A stretch of DNA of 64,000 nucleotides from JBAPUB01 sp049282455 (GCA_049282455.1 JBAPUB010000029.1:1-64000), one strand, 5' to 3'. Counted from the stretch's first letter, positions 1 through 9,809 are shown. The notes: a model not told the origin generated them from the sequence alone. Numbers and translations are program-made.

Positions 1-55
1 CCGGAGGTGCGGTGGCTGCCCCCATCGCACGCCAGGTGATGGAGGCGGTGTTGCA

Positions 56-59
<4 letters not shown>
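1..59 (+). CDS. pbpA: Penicillin-binding protein PbpA, C-terminal end only (partial)
   Basis: Only the last 18 codons are present, in the frame that ends at the TGA at 57-59. They read GGAVAAPIARQVMEAVLQ. This matches the usual C-terminus of class B transpeptidases (PBP2/FtsI family), where an alanine-proline-rich stretch precedes a final helix. The gene overlaps the GTG start of pknB by three bases (GTGA), the arrangement expected for the actinobacterial rodA-pbpA-pknA-pknB operon. The identification rests on the short tail plus its position upstream of pknB; the catalytic part lies outside the window. Confidence 0.7.
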
Positions 60-1765
<1,706 letters not shown>

Positions 1766-1768
<3 letters not shown>

Positions 1769-1788
1769 CCCAGCCCCCGGCTGGGTCA
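1766..1788. terminator. Bidirectional hairpin between convergent pknB and trpG
   Basis: A perfect 10-bp inverted repeat (1766-1775 pairing with 1779-1788) with a 3-nt loop CCC. The left arm begins with the pknB stop TGA and the right arm ends with the trpG stop (TCA on this strand). No T-tract follows, which is common for actinobacterial terminators. Serving both convergent genes is inferred from position and symmetry. Confidence 0.7.
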
Positions 1789-2409
1789 ACGACTGACGAC
1801 CGGGCCCAGCCCGTGTGAGCGCTCGACTGCGTCCGGGTCGCCACACTGCGACAGCCAGTTGGCCAGCAGGCGGTGCCCGCCTTGGGTCAGCACGGACTCG
1901 GGGTGGAACTGCACACCCTCGACAGCGAGCTGTCGGTGCCTCATCGCCATGATGACCCCCGACTCGGTCTGCCCGGTGACCTCCAGGACGTCGGGCACGG
2001 TGGCCGGGTCGACAGCCAGCGAGTGGTAGCGGGTGGCCGTGAAAGGGTCCGGCAGCCCGGCCAGAACGCCCTGCCCCTGGTGGTGCACGCTCGACGTCTT
2101 GCCGTGCAGCAGCTCCGGCGCCCGGGTCACGGTGGCGCCGTAGGCGACGGCGATGGCCTGCAGCCCCAGACAGACCCCGAACACCGGCACCGCGCCCGCG
2201 CACGTGGTGACGACGTCGACGCACACCCCGGCGTCCTCGGGGATCCCAGGTCCCGGGCTCAGCAGCACGCCGTCGAAGGCCAGTGCCGCATCGGGGGTCA
2301 GCTGGTCGTTGCGGCGGACGTCGCACTGCGCACCGAGCTGGGCCAGGTACTGCACGAGGTTGTAGACGAAGCTGTCGTAGTTGTCGACGACGAGAACCCG
2401 AGTGCTCAT
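1786..2409 (-). CDS. trpG: Glutamine amidotransferase, anthranilate/aminodeoxychorismate synthase component II
   Basis: Class I glutaminase subunit of 207 residues that supplies ammonia to a chorismate-using synthase (anthranilate or 4-amino-4-deoxychorismate). The start motif VLVVDNYDSFVYNLVQYL and the SPGPGIP loop are diagnostic. The nucleophile is Cys80 in GVCLGLQ; His169 and Glu171 in HPES complete the triad. The ATG at 2409 was chosen because the domain begins directly there, and it overlaps the stop of the upstream small membrane gene (ATGA). The fixed position next to pknB is widespread in actinobacteria. No partner component I lies nearby, so trpG and pabA roles cannot be separated; one subunit often serves both enzymes. 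Confidence 0.9.
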   Translation of the reverse strand: MSTRVLVVDNYDSFVYNLVQYLAQLGAQCDVRRNDQLTPDAALAFDGVLLSPGPGIPEDAGVCVDVVTTCAGAVPVFGVCLGLQAIAVAYGATVTRAPELLHGKTSSVHHQGQGVLAGLPDPFTATRYHSLAVDPATVPDVLEVTGQTESGVIMAMRHRQLAVEGVQFHPESVLTQGGHRLLANWLSQCGDPDAVERSHGLGPVVSR

Positions 2410-2567
2410 GGTTGCTCCACCGTAACGTCGGTGAACGGCAGACGCGGCTCCACCCACGGGAAGACCCAGCCATACAGCACGACCACGACGACGACCAGCA
2501 GCGCGATGCAGATCAGCGCGCGCACCGCTGTGGGTCCTGGCAAGTGGCGCCACAACCATCCGTACAC
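2406..2567 (-). CDS. Small single-pass membrane protein between sortase and trpG
   Basis: A 53-residue protein starting at GTG 2567, just after the sortase stop, with a GGGGG-rich ribosome site upstream. It has a basic N-terminal part (YGWLWRHLPGP), one strongly hydrophobic segment (ALICIALLVVVVVVLYGWVF) and a short acidic tail. The stop overlaps the trpG start (ATGA). A longer start at 2603 would overlap the sortase gene and looks less likely. Small membrane proteins are common at this spot in actinobacteria; no function is known to me. It could be a membrane partner of the neighbouring sortase, but that is only context. Confidence 0.65.
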   Translation of the reverse strand: MYGWLWRHLPGPTAVRALICIALLVVVVVVLYGWVFPWVEPRLPFTDVTVEQP

Positions 2568-2568
2568 G

Positions 2569-3306
2569 TCAGGCCCCCTGACCAAGCGCGGGCGGTGGCC
2601 CATCGGCCTTGGGCCGGGACTCGACCAGCACTCCGTGGGCGATGAGGCGTTGGTAGGAGGCCCACCGTGGGTTGCACGTCGTCAAGGTGATGAGCGCCCT
2701 GGTCGGCTTGGCACCAGGCTTGCTCGGCACCGGCTCGATCACGTCGACCTGCGTTGGCGCAACGAGGTACCAGTCGTCCATCTTGTAGGTGTAGAAGGTG
2801 GTCCTGGTCTCGACGACCACGAGGTCGCCGGCTCGGAGCTGGTCGAGGTACGCGAATGGCTCACCATTGGTCGCGCGGTGGCCGGCCACCGAGAAGTTGC
2901 CCACCTTGCCGGGCATCGCGGTGCTCGGGTAGTGGCCGACGCCCTTCGCGAGGTCGTCGAGTGACACACCCTGGATCACCGGCTCGCGCCAGTCTCTTCC
3001 CAGCCGCGGGATGTACAGCAGCGCGAACGGCTGTCCGGACTTCAGGTTCGCCGGGTACTCGCGACCGCCGATCGGCGTGCCGCGTCCGTCTGCAGCCCAC
3101 TGCCGCTGCAGCTGCTGGGTCGCCACCGTGGCAGCGTGGTCAGCCGTGACGTTGGTCCACCACAGCTGGTACCCGACGAAGAGAAGGAGCACGCACCCCA
3201 AGGTGATGAAGATCTCTCCGAGGGTCCGGCTGGCGAGCCGCCAGCCGCGCACTCCTTGGTTGGCCTGCGGCTCGGCCCGCGGCTCGGACTGCCCCACCGC
3301 CGTCAC
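2569..3306 (-). CDS. Class E sortase
   Basis: Membrane-anchored cysteine transpeptidase that cleaves LAxTG-type signals and links surface proteins to the cell wall. The 245-residue product has an N-terminal membrane segment (about 29-50) followed by the sortase barrel. Catalytic residues are visible: His143 in VAGHRATNG, Cys211 in TLTTCNPRW and Arg220 in SYQRL. The GTG start at 3306 overlaps the DUF881 stop (GTGA). Class E assignment rests on the TLTTC motif and this division-gene neighbourhood, where actinobacterial housekeeping sortases sit. No LAxTG substrate was recognised in the window. Confidence 0.88.
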   Translation of the reverse strand: MTAVGQSEPRAEPQANQGVRGWRLASRTLGEIFITLGCVLLLFVGYQLWWTNVTADHAATVATQQLQRQWAADGRGTPIGGREYPANLKSGQPFALLYIPRLGRDWREPVIQGVSLDDLAKGVGHYPSTAMPGKVGNFSVAGHRATNGEPFAYLDQLRAGDLVVVETRTTFYTYKMDDWYLVAPTQVDVIEPVPSKPGAKPTRALITLTTCNPRWASYQRLIAHGVLVESRPKADGPPPALGQGA

Positions 3307-4046
3307 GACGCGACCCGAGCGTGGGTGAGGTCGACGCTTCCCTCGAACCCGGGAAGTGTGACGTCGTCCAGCTCGGTGACGCCGTACTCGAGGCCCACGA
3401 GGTCGGCCCACTGTCGGTAGAGCCGGATGGTTGGGGATGCGTCGAGCGCACGTCGCATCCGGTCGGTCGGACCGATCGCGGTGATCGTGAACGGTGGTGC
3501 GTACACGCGACCTTGCAGGATCAAGGTGTTGCCCACGCAGCGGACTGCGCTCGTCGCGATGATGCGCTGGTCCATGACCTGCATGGCCTCCGCGCCGCCG
3601 GCCCACAGCGCGTTGACCACACCCTGGACGTCTTGCTGGTGGACGACGTAGTCGTCGGGCACGTACCCGTCGGTCACGCCTCCCGCCGGTACGGGGGCGT
3701 CGTCCAGGGTCACCTCGAGTCCCGGACCATGCACGGCGGACATTCCCGCGGCGGAGCCCAGGCGGTCGACCTGTGCGTTCAGCACTGTCGCACGCGGTCC
3801 GCTCTGGGCACGAACGGTGGCCGCGTCGACGTCACGGCGCAGCTGGTCGACCGTCGCCGTCAGGCCATCGACCGTCGAGTTCTCGGCAACGACGAGATCG
3901 ACCAGACGGGTCCGCTGGTCCGAGCGCAGGTCCGTGCCGCCGGCGGTTCGGGCACCGGCGACGAGGGCCACGCCGGTGAGCGCCAACGCGAGGGGCAGCA
4001 GCCAGTGCCACACTCGTGACGACGCGGCAGTCGAGGCCGTCCCCAT
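3303..4046 (-). CDS. DUF881 family membrane-anchored protein
   Basis: A 247-residue protein of the DUF881 family, found between crgA and sortase/trpG in many actinobacteria. An N-terminal membrane segment (residues 14-31, LLPLALALTGVALVAGAR) is followed by a short coiled region and the extracytoplasmic DUF881 domain, with typical motifs DDYVVHQQDVQ, LWAGGAEAMQVMDQR and CVGNTLILQG. The ATG at 4046 has an AGGAGG ribosome site. A biochemical role is not established. Divergent transcription from crgA across a 100-bp gap suggests shared control in a division setting. Confidence 0.88.
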   Translation of the reverse strand: MGTASTAASSRVWHWLLPLALALTGVALVAGARTAGGTDLRSDQRTRLVDLVVAENSTVDGLTATVDQLRRDVDAATVRAQSGPRATVLNAQVDRLGSAAGMSAVHGPGLEVTLDDAPVPAGGVTDGYVPDDYVVHQQDVQGVVNALWAGGAEAMQVMDQRIIATSAVRCVGNTLILQGRVYAPPFTITAIGPTDRMRRALDASPTIRLYRQWADLVGLEYGVTELDDVTLPGFEGSVDLTHARVAS

Positions 4047-4146
4047 CGTCGTCCTCCTGGCTGCCGAAGCGTCGGCGACTACGCTAGGGCACCAACACCC
4101 GCGCCCGAACCACCCACCCGGCGAGCGACCCGAACGAGGAGGACCC

Positions 4147-4407
4147 GTGCCCAAGTCGCGGATCCGAAAGAAGAACGACGGCGGCTTCACCCCGCCCCCG
4201 CCCAAGCGGACGGCCGCCCAGCGCATGCCCAGTCGCTGGGTGGCACCGACGATGGTGACCTTGTTCATCGTCGGCCTGGTGTGGATCGTGCTGTGGTACC
4301 TCGCCGGGGACCAGATCCCCCTCATGCAGGACTGGGGCATCGCCAACCTGTTCATCGGGTTCGGCTTCATCTTCGCGGGTCTGATGGTGGCCACCCGTTG
4401 GCGCTGA
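4147..4407 (+). CDS. crgA: Cell division protein CrgA
   Basis: An 86-residue membrane protein of the divisome that in mycobacteria and streptomycetes links FtsZ, FtsQ, FtsI and other septal proteins. It opens with PKSRIRKKND, typical of the family, then a proline patch, MPSRWVAPTM and two membrane segments (about 31-53 and 65-82). The GTG start follows a GAGGAGG ribosome site. The DUF881 gene is divergent across 4047-4146, where an inverted AGCGT...ACGCT element is visible. Confidence 0.93.
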   Translation: MPKSRIRKKNDGGFTPPPPKRTAAQRMPSRWVAPTMVTLFIVGLVWIVLWYLAGDQIPLMQDWGIANLFIGFGFIFAGLMVATRWR

Positions 4408-4426
4408 CCTGCGAAAACACAGCGAT

Positions 4427-5818
4427 GTGACTCGGTCCACAGTGGGGACAACTCCTGTGGACGACGCCGTCGACGCCGCAATAGAGGCGGCTGCGGGCTG
4501 GTGTGAGCAGTGGCGAGAACGGCAACGGATCCCCGGGGCCGCCTTCGTCGTCACCGACCCGGAAGCAACCCGGTTCGTCGGGCTCTCTGGAGTGGCCGAC
4601 CTGGCCGGCTCGCGGGCGTTGTCCGCGGACCAACGCTGGCAGATCGGCTCGATCTCCAAGGCGTTCACCGCCATCACCGTGCTGCAGCTGGCCGCTGCCG
4701 GCCGGGTGCAGCTGTCCGACCCGGTGACCCAGCACCTGCCCTGGGCACACCGGCTTCGACCCGACGTCACGGTGCACCACCTGCTCAGCCACACCGCAGG
4801 GCTTCCCGCCGGGAACCTGGGGCTCACCGACTCGATGCTGGAGACCGCGACGCTGGGCGCGCTCGGACGTCCGCAGCCTCCTGGCCACGGCTTCCACTAC
4901 TCCAACAGCGGCTACGAGGCGCTCGGTGACATCGTCGAGCACCTCACCGCCGGACCGTTTGAGGACTACCTGGAGTCCGCCGTCCTCGGCCCTCTCGGCA
5001 TGGCGCACTCGCAGGGGGCTGTGCGGCCGGACCGTCGCGGGACCGACGTCCTCGGGCACCGGCCCCCGCGCGACGACGTCCGGTGGACCTGCTCGGCCGA
5101 CCAGCAGCCCGACCTGTGGTTCCCGACGAGCACGGCCGACGGCTCGATCGTGTCGACGCCCGACGACATGGCCCGCTACCTGAGGTTCCTGCTGCGCGGC
5201 TGCGCCCCGGGGATCGTCACAGCCGACCAGTTCGAGCAGCTGAGCGCGCAACACGTCCAGACCGACGACACCACCTGGTACGGGTACGGGCTGGAGACCA
5301 TCGAGGACCAGGGTGGTCCAACGCTGGGCCACAGCGGCGGGATGGTCGGCCTCTACGCCGATGTCCGGGTCGACCGTGAGCGAGGCCTCGGCACCTGCCT
5401 GATGGTCAACGGCCACGGCAACGTCACCGCCGCCAACCGCTACCTGCTCGACCTGCTCCGCACTGCTGCGGGTGCCGTGATGGAGCCCACCGAGCCCGAC
5501 GCGTGGCCGGCTCCTCCCGTCGATGACCCAGCACCGGACTCGTTGCCGCAAGCCTGGACGGCGATGGTGGGTCTCTATCGCTCCTACAACCCGTGGGCTC
5601 CGACCCTGCAGGTCGCCGGCCATGCCGGGGGGCTGCTGCTGGTCGACCCGGTGGACGGCACGGGCGAACGGCTCGTACCCGTCGACGACACACGGTTCGC
5701 GCCCGGTCACGCCGGTTCCCCGGAGCTGGTCTCCTTCGACGTGCTGGTCGACGGCCGCTACCTGACGTTGGACGTCTCCGGCGCGACCTACGCGCGGGTG
5801 CGTCGGCCCATCGGCTGA
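4427..5818 (+). CDS. Beta-lactamase/DD-peptidase-like serine hydrolase
   Basis: A serine hydrolase of the class C beta-lactamase/AmpH/esterase fold, 463 residues from the GTG at 4427. The nucleophile motif is SISK (Ser75-Lys78), the second is YSN (158-160), and HSGG late in the domain replaces the KTG triad. A C-terminal beta-rich extension (from about 375) resembles those of esterase-type members. No signal peptide is seen, so a cytoplasmic peptidase or esterase is possible. The start is uncertain: GTG codons at 4442 and 4457 are alternatives, and the first codons overlap a cluster of DnaA-box-like sequences. This gene is not part of the conserved crgA neighbourhood and may be a lineage addition. 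Confidence 0.82.
   Translation: MTRSTVGTTPVDDAVDAAIEAAAGWCEQWRERQRIPGAAFVVTDPEATRFVGLSGVADLAGSRALSADQRWQIGSISKAFTAITVLQLAAAGRVQLSDPVTQHLPWAHRLRPDVTVHHLLSHTAGLPAGNLGLTDSMLETATLGALGRPQPPGHGFHYSNSGYEALGDIVEHLTAGPFEDYLESAVLGPLGMAHSQGAVRPDRRGTDVLGHRPPRDDVRWTCSADQQPDLWFPTSTADGSIVSTPDDMARYLRFLLRGCAPGIVTADQFEQLSAQHVQTDDTTWYGYGLETIEDQGGPTLGHSGGMVGLYADVRVDRERGLGTCLMVNGHGNVTAANRYLLDLLRTAAGAVMEPTEPDAWPAPPVDDPAPDSLPQAWTAMVGLYRSYNPWAPTLQVAGHAGGLLLVDPVDGTGERLVPVDDTRFAPGHAGSPELVSFDVLVDGRYLTLDVSGATYARVRRPIG
4433..4464. promoter_or_regulatory. Cluster of three DnaA-box-like 9-mers
   Basis: Within 32 bp: CGGTCCACA (4433-4441, + strand), TTGTCCCCA on the minus strand (4443-4451) and TCGTCCACA on the minus strand (4456-4464). 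The last two are exactly the variants found in the dnaA-dnaN gap. The cluster overlaps the start of the serine hydrolase gene. DnaA binding is inferred from sequence only. Confidence 0.4.
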
Positions 5819-5840
5819 ACCGCCCGGTTGTTGTGCGCGC

Positions 5841-7013
5841 TCAGTCGACGGCGAACAAGGTGGCGTTGGCCTGGCCGCCTCCCTCGCACATGGTCTGCAG
5901 GCCGTACCGGCCGCCTGTCTGCCGCAGGTGGTGCAGCAACGTCGTCGCCAGCCGAGCACCCGACGCACCGAGCGGATGCCCCAAGGCGATCGCCCCGCCC
6001 CGCGGGTTCAGCTTCGCCGGGTCGGCTCCGGTGTCGGCCAGCCAGGCCAGAGATACCGGCGCGAACGCTTCGTTCACCTCGTAGGCATCGACGTCGTCCA
6101 GCCGGATCCCTGACCGTTCCAGGAGCCGTTGGGTTGCGGGGATCGGACCGGTCAGCATGGCCACGGGGTCGGACCCCACGACCACCGTCGTGTGCACGCG
6201 GGCCAGTACCGGCCATCCACGATGGGCCGCCACCGTGGACGTCGTCATCAGCAACGCCGCGGCACCGTCGCTGATCTGGCTCGACGACCCGGCCGTCACG
6301 ACCCCGCCGTCACGAAACGGGGTCGGCAGCTGTGACAGTCGCTGCGCCGTGGTGTCCCGGCGAATGCCCTCGTCGGCAACGACCACGCGACCGTCGGACA
6401 GCGGGACCGGGACGATCTCGTCGGCGAAGGCGCCCGCGTCGGATGCCGCTGCCGCCTTGCGATGGGACTCCAGTGAGAAGGCATCCAGCTTCTCGCGGCC
6501 CAGACCCCACCGGGCTGCGATCAGCTCGGCGCCGACCCCCTGGTCGAACGTCGTCGTTCCAGCCGAAGCCAGCGCGTCGGCGTAGCGCGCCCGGACGGCC
6601 GTGCCGAACGGGTCGGACCCCGCGGCGGACGATCCGAGTGGCACGCGAGACATCGACTCGACGCCACCGGCGACGACGAGGTCGTACTGGCCGCTGACCA
6701 GGCCCGCGGCCGCAAACGCCAGGGCCTGTTGGCTCGAGCCGCACTGCCGGTCGATGGTGACACCAGGGACCGACTCCGGCCAGCCGGCCGCCAGCACGGC
6801 GCTGCGCGAGATGTTGCTGGTCTGCTCTCCGGCCTGGGAGACACAGCCCCACAGCACGTCGTCAACCTGTGCGGGATCCAAGCCGCACCGCTGGGCCAAC
6901 GCGGTGAGCACCACGGCCGACAGGTCGACCGGATGCACGCCGGAGAGCACCCCGTTACGACGTCCGACCGGTGTCCGAAGCGCTGCCACCACGACCGCAT
7001 CTCGCACGATCAC
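5841..7013 (-). CDS. Acetyl-CoA acyltransferase (thiolase II family)
   Basis: A 390-residue thiolase that makes or cleaves 3-ketoacyl-CoA. The acyl-accepting Cys91 sits in DRQCGSSQQA. The family motifs VNEAF, GGAIALGHPLGASGAR (catalytic His) and MCEGGGQANA (second catalytic Cys) are all present. Length and motif spacing fit the FadA/AtoB family. The gene converges with the serine hydrolase and lies 7 bp from the rhomboid stop on the same strand. No other fatty-acid oxidation genes are adjacent, so the physiological substrate is open; it is an insertion relative to the usual crgA-rhomboid-cyclophilin order. Confidence 0.92.
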   Translation of the reverse strand: MIVRDAVVVAALRTPVGRRNGVLSGVHPVDLSAVVLTALAQRCGLDPAQVDDVLWGCVSQAGEQTSNISRSAVLAAGWPESVPGVTIDRQCGSSQQALAFAAAGLVSGQYDLVVAGGVESMSRVPLGSSAAGSDPFGTAVRARYADALASAGTTTFDQGVGAELIAARWGLGREKLDAFSLESHRKAAAASDAGAFADEIVPVPLSDGRVVVADEGIRRDTTAQRLSQLPTPFRDGGVVTAGSSSQISDGAAALLMTTSTVAAHRGWPVLARVHTTVVVGSDPVAMLTGPIPATQRLLERSGIRLDDVDAYEVNEAFAPVSLAWLADTGADPAKLNPRGGAIALGHPLGASGARLATTLLHHLRQTGGRYGLQTMCEGGGQANATLFAVD

Positions 7014-7020
7014 ACCTCCG

Positions 7021-7914
7021 CTACTGGATGAGCGAGCTGCACTTGCTGGTCAGCTGGGGCGCGTCGACGCACGACTGGATCTCGTTCGTCCGCCACACGG
7101 TGAGTCCGACGCAGACCGCGACGATGGCCACGGTGGCAGCGACCGAGGCGGCCACGCGCTTGGCTTGAGGGGCGTAGACCATGACCGCGGTGAGGATGGT
7201 GCCGGCGATGAGCCCGCCGACATGCGCGCGCCAGTTGATCCCGGTGCCAGGAATGAAACCGATGACCAGGTTGATCGCAATGATCGCAATGACGCCACGC
7301 ACATCCATCCGGAGCCTCAGCGCGAGGACGAAGAACGCCCCGAAGAGGCCGAAGACCGCTCCCGACGCCCCCACCGAGGGCGAGAAGATGGGGTCGACGG
7401 CGTAGGAGAGCACCGAACCCGCAAGGGCGCTCACCAGATAGACCGTGAGGTAGCGGGAGCGACCCAGCCGAGGTTCGATCGCCCCTCCCACCAACCACAG
7501 CGCCATCATGTTGAACAGCAGGTGGGTCACGCTGACGTGCAGGAAGGCCGAGCTGATCAGCCGCCACCACTCCCCCGCAGCGACCGGAGCACCCATCAGC
7601 CAGAAGCGCTGGGTGAACGAGCCGCCCATGACCTGCTGGGCGAGGAAGAGAACCACATTGACGGCCAGCAGCACCTTGGTGACCAGCACCGGGTCGCCAT
7701 GAACGCGACCACCGGCGACCGTGCGGCCGACCTTGGTCGTGCGCGCAGCCTGCTGAACGCACTCCGGGCACTGGAAGCCGACCGGCGCCTCGCGCATGCA
7801 GTCGGGGCAGATCGGGCGCTCGCACCGTGTGCAGCGGATGTAGGTCTCACGGTCCGGATGCCGGTAGCAGGTCGGCGGAACCTGCGTCGGCTGCGAGCCG
7901 GTCGAGTCACTCAC
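7021..7914 (-). CDS. Rhomboid intramembrane serine protease with N-terminal zinc finger
   Basis: A polytopic membrane protease of 297 residues. The catalytic dyad is Ser184 in GASGAVFG and His231 in NWRAHVGG. The N-terminal 55 residues form a B-box-like zinc module with cysteines and histidine spaced as C16-x2-H19, C28-x2-C31, C36-x2-C39 and C49-x2-C52. Six or more hydrophobic segments follow from residue 78. This zinc-finger rhomboid next to a cyclophilin gene is a recurring actinobacterial pair. Substrates are unknown. A small cysteine-containing external tail closes the protein. Confidence 0.92.
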   Translation of the reverse strand: MSDSTGSQPTQVPPTCYRHPDRETYIRCTRCERPICPDCMREAPVGFQCPECVQQAARTTKVGRTVAGGRVHGDPVLVTKVLLAVNVVLFLAQQVMGGSFTQRFWLMGAPVAAGEWWRLISSAFLHVSVTHLLFNMMALWLVGGAIEPRLGRSRYLTVYLVSALAGSVLSYAVDPIFSPSVGASGAVFGLFGAFFVLALRLRMDVRGVIAIIAINLVIGFIPGTGINWRAHVGGLIAGTILTAVMVYAPQAKRVAASVAATVAIVAVCVGLTVWRTNEIQSCVDAPQLTSKCSSLIQ

Positions 7915-7932
7915 AAGGCCTCGACGGGTCGG

Positions 7933-8463
7933 TCACCCGGCCACACGTTCGATGGCGACGGTCTCGACCACCACGGGCGTCACGGGTCGGTCACCCGCGC
8001 CGGTCGGCGTCGCGACGATCGCATCGACGACGGCCCGACTCTCGGCGTCGGCCACGACCCCGAAGATCGTGTGCTTGAAGTTCAGCCACGGCGTGGGGGC
8101 CACCGTCACGAAGAACTGCGACCCGTTCGTGTTCGGCCCGGCATTGGCCATGGCCAGCAGGTAGGGCTCGGTGAACTGGAGCTCAGGGTGGGCCTCGTCG
8201 GCGAAGGTGTAGCCCGGGCCTCCCGTGCCGGTTCCGAGGGGGTCCCCACCTTGGATCATGAAGCCCGGGATCACCCGGTGGAACTGGGTGCCGTCGTACA
8301 GCCGTGCGTTGGACTTCTGGCGGGTCCGCGGGTCGGTCCACTCGCGGGTTCCCTCGGCCAGCTCGACGAAGTTGGCCACGGTCTTCGGCGCGTGGTTGGG
8401 GTACAGCTCGAGTCGGATGTCGCCCTGGGTGGTCGTCAGGGTCGCGAACAGCTGCTCAGCCAC
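7933..8463 (-). CDS. ppiA: Peptidyl-prolyl cis-trans isomerase, cyclophilin type
   Basis: A 176-residue cyclophilin that speeds proline isomerisation during protein folding. Active-site signatures FHRVIPGFMIQGGDP (with the catalytic arginine), NTNGSQFFVT and the tryptophan-containing WLNFKHTIFGVV are intact. No signal peptide is present, so it is cytoplasmic. The position between gyrase/tRNA genes and crgA matches ppiA of mycobacteria. Confidence 0.95.
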   Translation of the reverse strand: MAEQLFATLTTTQGDIRLELYPNHAPKTVANFVELAEGTREWTDPRTRQKSNARLYDGTQFHRVIPGFMIQGGDPLGTGTGGPGYTFADEAHPELQFTEPYLLAMANAGPNTNGSQFFVTVAPTPWLNFKHTIFGVVADAESRAVVDAIVATPTGAGDRPVTPVVVETVAIERVAG

Positions 8464-8526
8464 GGTACCGGCCTTTCGGGAACGGGAACTCGACGGCCAG
8501 ATCCTCGCACAGGCACCGGTGGAGGC

Positions 8527-9345
8527 TCACTGCAGCGCCTTCGCGAGAAAGCCGAAGGCGGTCAAGGTCTGGTCGTTCCAGAACACCCGAGTGTGCGCCC
8601 CCGGGGTGAACGACGTGACGGCCGGGTCCTGGGGCAGGCCGTCGACCAGTGACGTCACGGCGCCGTAGAAGGGGTCGTCCAGCCCGCACCACACCCCGAG
8701 TCTCGAGCTATCGAGCCGGTCCGCCGCGGCAAACACGGGGTCGCCCACCGTCACCGCCGGGCTGAACGCCGCCGTCGCCCTCGCCCAGTCGGGTGCCACC
8801 TCGGCCAGGCGCAGGGCCCCGTAACCACCCATCGACCAGCCCCACACGGCTCGACGCGACGCGTCAAAACCACGATCGCTCAGCCACTGCGGGAGCTCGT
8901 GCATCACCATGCCGCGGGGGTTGTCGCCACCGGGCTGCGGCTCCCACTGCAGCAGGCCACCGTCGGCACCGGCCAGCGCGAACGGGGCAGCCCCACTCTC
9001 GACGGCAGCGGTCAGGAACCGGCCGAACCCGAACGCCTGGTAGTCGGGCGGCCGGGCACTGGCTCCGTGCAGGATCACGACGACTGGAAGGCCCGCGCCG
9101 TCGCCGTAGCCGGCCGGCACCGCGGTGAAGAGCGAGACGTCCGTGCCGCGCTCGGCCGAGGCCACGACCTCGAGGGTCACTGTCCCCTCTTCGGCGTCGG
9201 GGACGTACGGGTCCGCACCCAGCCCGACGCGTTGCTTGAGTCGGTTAGGCACCTGAGGCCAGCCCCAGACACCCGCAGCGGCCGCAGCGGCCAACCCGGC
9301 ACCCCCGAGCAGGACGGCCCGACGGGTCACGTTCTCGTTCGTCAT
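8527..9345 (-). CDS. Exported alpha/beta-hydrolase, esterase family
   Basis: A 272-residue hydrolase related to the esterase D/antigen 85 superfamily. The N-terminus TRRAVLLGGAGLAAAAAAG has twin arginines followed by a hydrophobic core, a likely Tat or Sec signal. The nucleophile elbow is GWSMGG (Ser171); candidate acid and base are in GLDDPFY and PGAHTRVFW near the C-terminus, and an oxyanion loop is seen at ILHGAS. It probably acts outside the membrane on ester substrates. The gene stands between ppiA and tRNA-Ala and has no evident partner. Confidence 0.8.
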   Translation of the reverse strand: MTNENVTRRAVLLGGAGLAAAAAAGVWGWPQVPNRLKQRVGLGADPYVPDAEEGTVTLEVVASAERGTDVSLFTAVPAGYGDGAGLPVVVILHGASARPPDYQAFGFGRFLTAAVESGAAPFALAGADGGLLQWEPQPGGDNPRGMVMHELPQWLSDRGFDASRRAVWGWSMGGYGALRLAEVAPDWARATAAFSPAVTVGDPVFAAADRLDSSRLGVWCGLDDPFYGAVTSLVDGLPQDPAVTSFTPGAHTRVFWNDQTLTAFGFLAKALQ

Positions 9346-9389
9346 GACCCCCCGATTCGCACGAGCCTGCGTTAATCACGCACCGAGAG

Positions 9390-9462
9390 TGGAGACGAGG
9401 GGACTTGAACCCCTAACCCCCGCCTTGCAAAGGCGGTGCTCTGCCAGTTGAGCTACGTCCCC
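9390..9462 (-). tRNA. tRNA-Ala (anticodon TGC)
   Basis: On the minus strand a full cloverleaf of 73 nt can be drawn: acceptor GGGGACG pairing with CGTCTCC (one G-T pair), D-arm GCTC/GAGC, anticodon stem CGCCT/AGGCG around TTTGCAA, and T-arm with TTCAAGT. The discriminator is A and CCA is not encoded. It lies in the conserved gyrA-DUF3566-tRNA-Ile-tRNA-Ala order. Confidence 0.96.
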
Positions 9463-9468
9463 GAGCGG

Positions 9469-9633
9469 TCAGCGCAGGTCGACGACCGGCGCCCCGGACT
9501 CCGGCGATGTGGAGACCTCGTCGTCGAAGATCGCCTCGTTCCAGAGGTCCTGTTCGGCCTTGTCCTGCTGGACCTTGCGGTAGATGGCATAGCCGGCGGC
9601 AGCGGCTACCGCGAGGATGAGCACCTTCTTCAC
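9469..9633 (-). CDS. DLW-39 family small protein
   Basis: A 54-residue protein encoded between the two tRNA genes. It starts at GTG 9633 after a GAGGGAG ribosome site, with MKKVLILAVAAAAGYAIYRKVQQDKAEQDLWNE-like organisation: one hydrophobic segment, then a short basic/acidic part containing the family-defining DLW motif at residues 29-31. The C-terminal 17 residues beyond the core are acidic and probably disordered. Such proteins sit beside these tRNAs across actinobacteria; their function is unknown. Its start lies well inside the window between mature tRNA ends, so it is likely co-transcribed with them. Confidence 0.8.
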   Translation of the reverse strand: MKKVLILAVAAAAGYAIYRKVQQDKAEQDLWNEAIFDDEVSTSPESGAPVVDLR

Positions 9634-9684
9634 GGGGAACTCCCTCAGGGATCGGTCGGTCGTGGTCTCGGCGGGTGCCGGGGG

Positions 9685-9759
9685 TGGGCCTAGGTGGACT
9701 TGAACCACCGACCTCTTCCTTATCAGGGAAGCGCTCTAACCGAGCTGAGCTATAGGCCC
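9685..9759 (-). tRNA. tRNA-Ile (anticodon GAT)
   Basis: A 75-nt cloverleaf on the minus strand: acceptor GGGCCTA/TAGGCCC, D-arm GCTC/GAGC, anticodon stem CTTCC/GGAAG around CTGATAA, T-arm GGTGG TTCAAGT CCACC, discriminator A, no encoded CCA. Confidence 0.96.
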
Positions 9760-9779
9760 GTGCGAAACCAAGCCTCGGA

Positions 9780-9809
9780 AGGCTACCCCACGTCCAAAAC
9801 CGTGCCCAA
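9780..9809 (-). promoter_or_regulatory. Candidate promoter for the tRNA-Ile/DLW-39/tRNA-Ala unit
   Basis: On the minus strand TTGGGC (9809-9804) and TAGCCT (9785-9780) are separated by 18 bp, fitting a vegetative -35/-10 pair about 20 bp upstream of the mature tRNA-Ile 5' end. Assigned by pattern only. Confidence 0.4.

Noticed and set aside
5817..5830. AACCG...CGGTT hairpin between serine hydrolase and thiolase
   Set aside because: Five base pairs with a two-base loop is too weak to call a terminator.
4367..5968. 533-codon open frame opposite the serine hydrolase
   Set aside because: Antisense shadow; overlaps crgA, the hydrolase and the thiolase end, with no recognisable domain.
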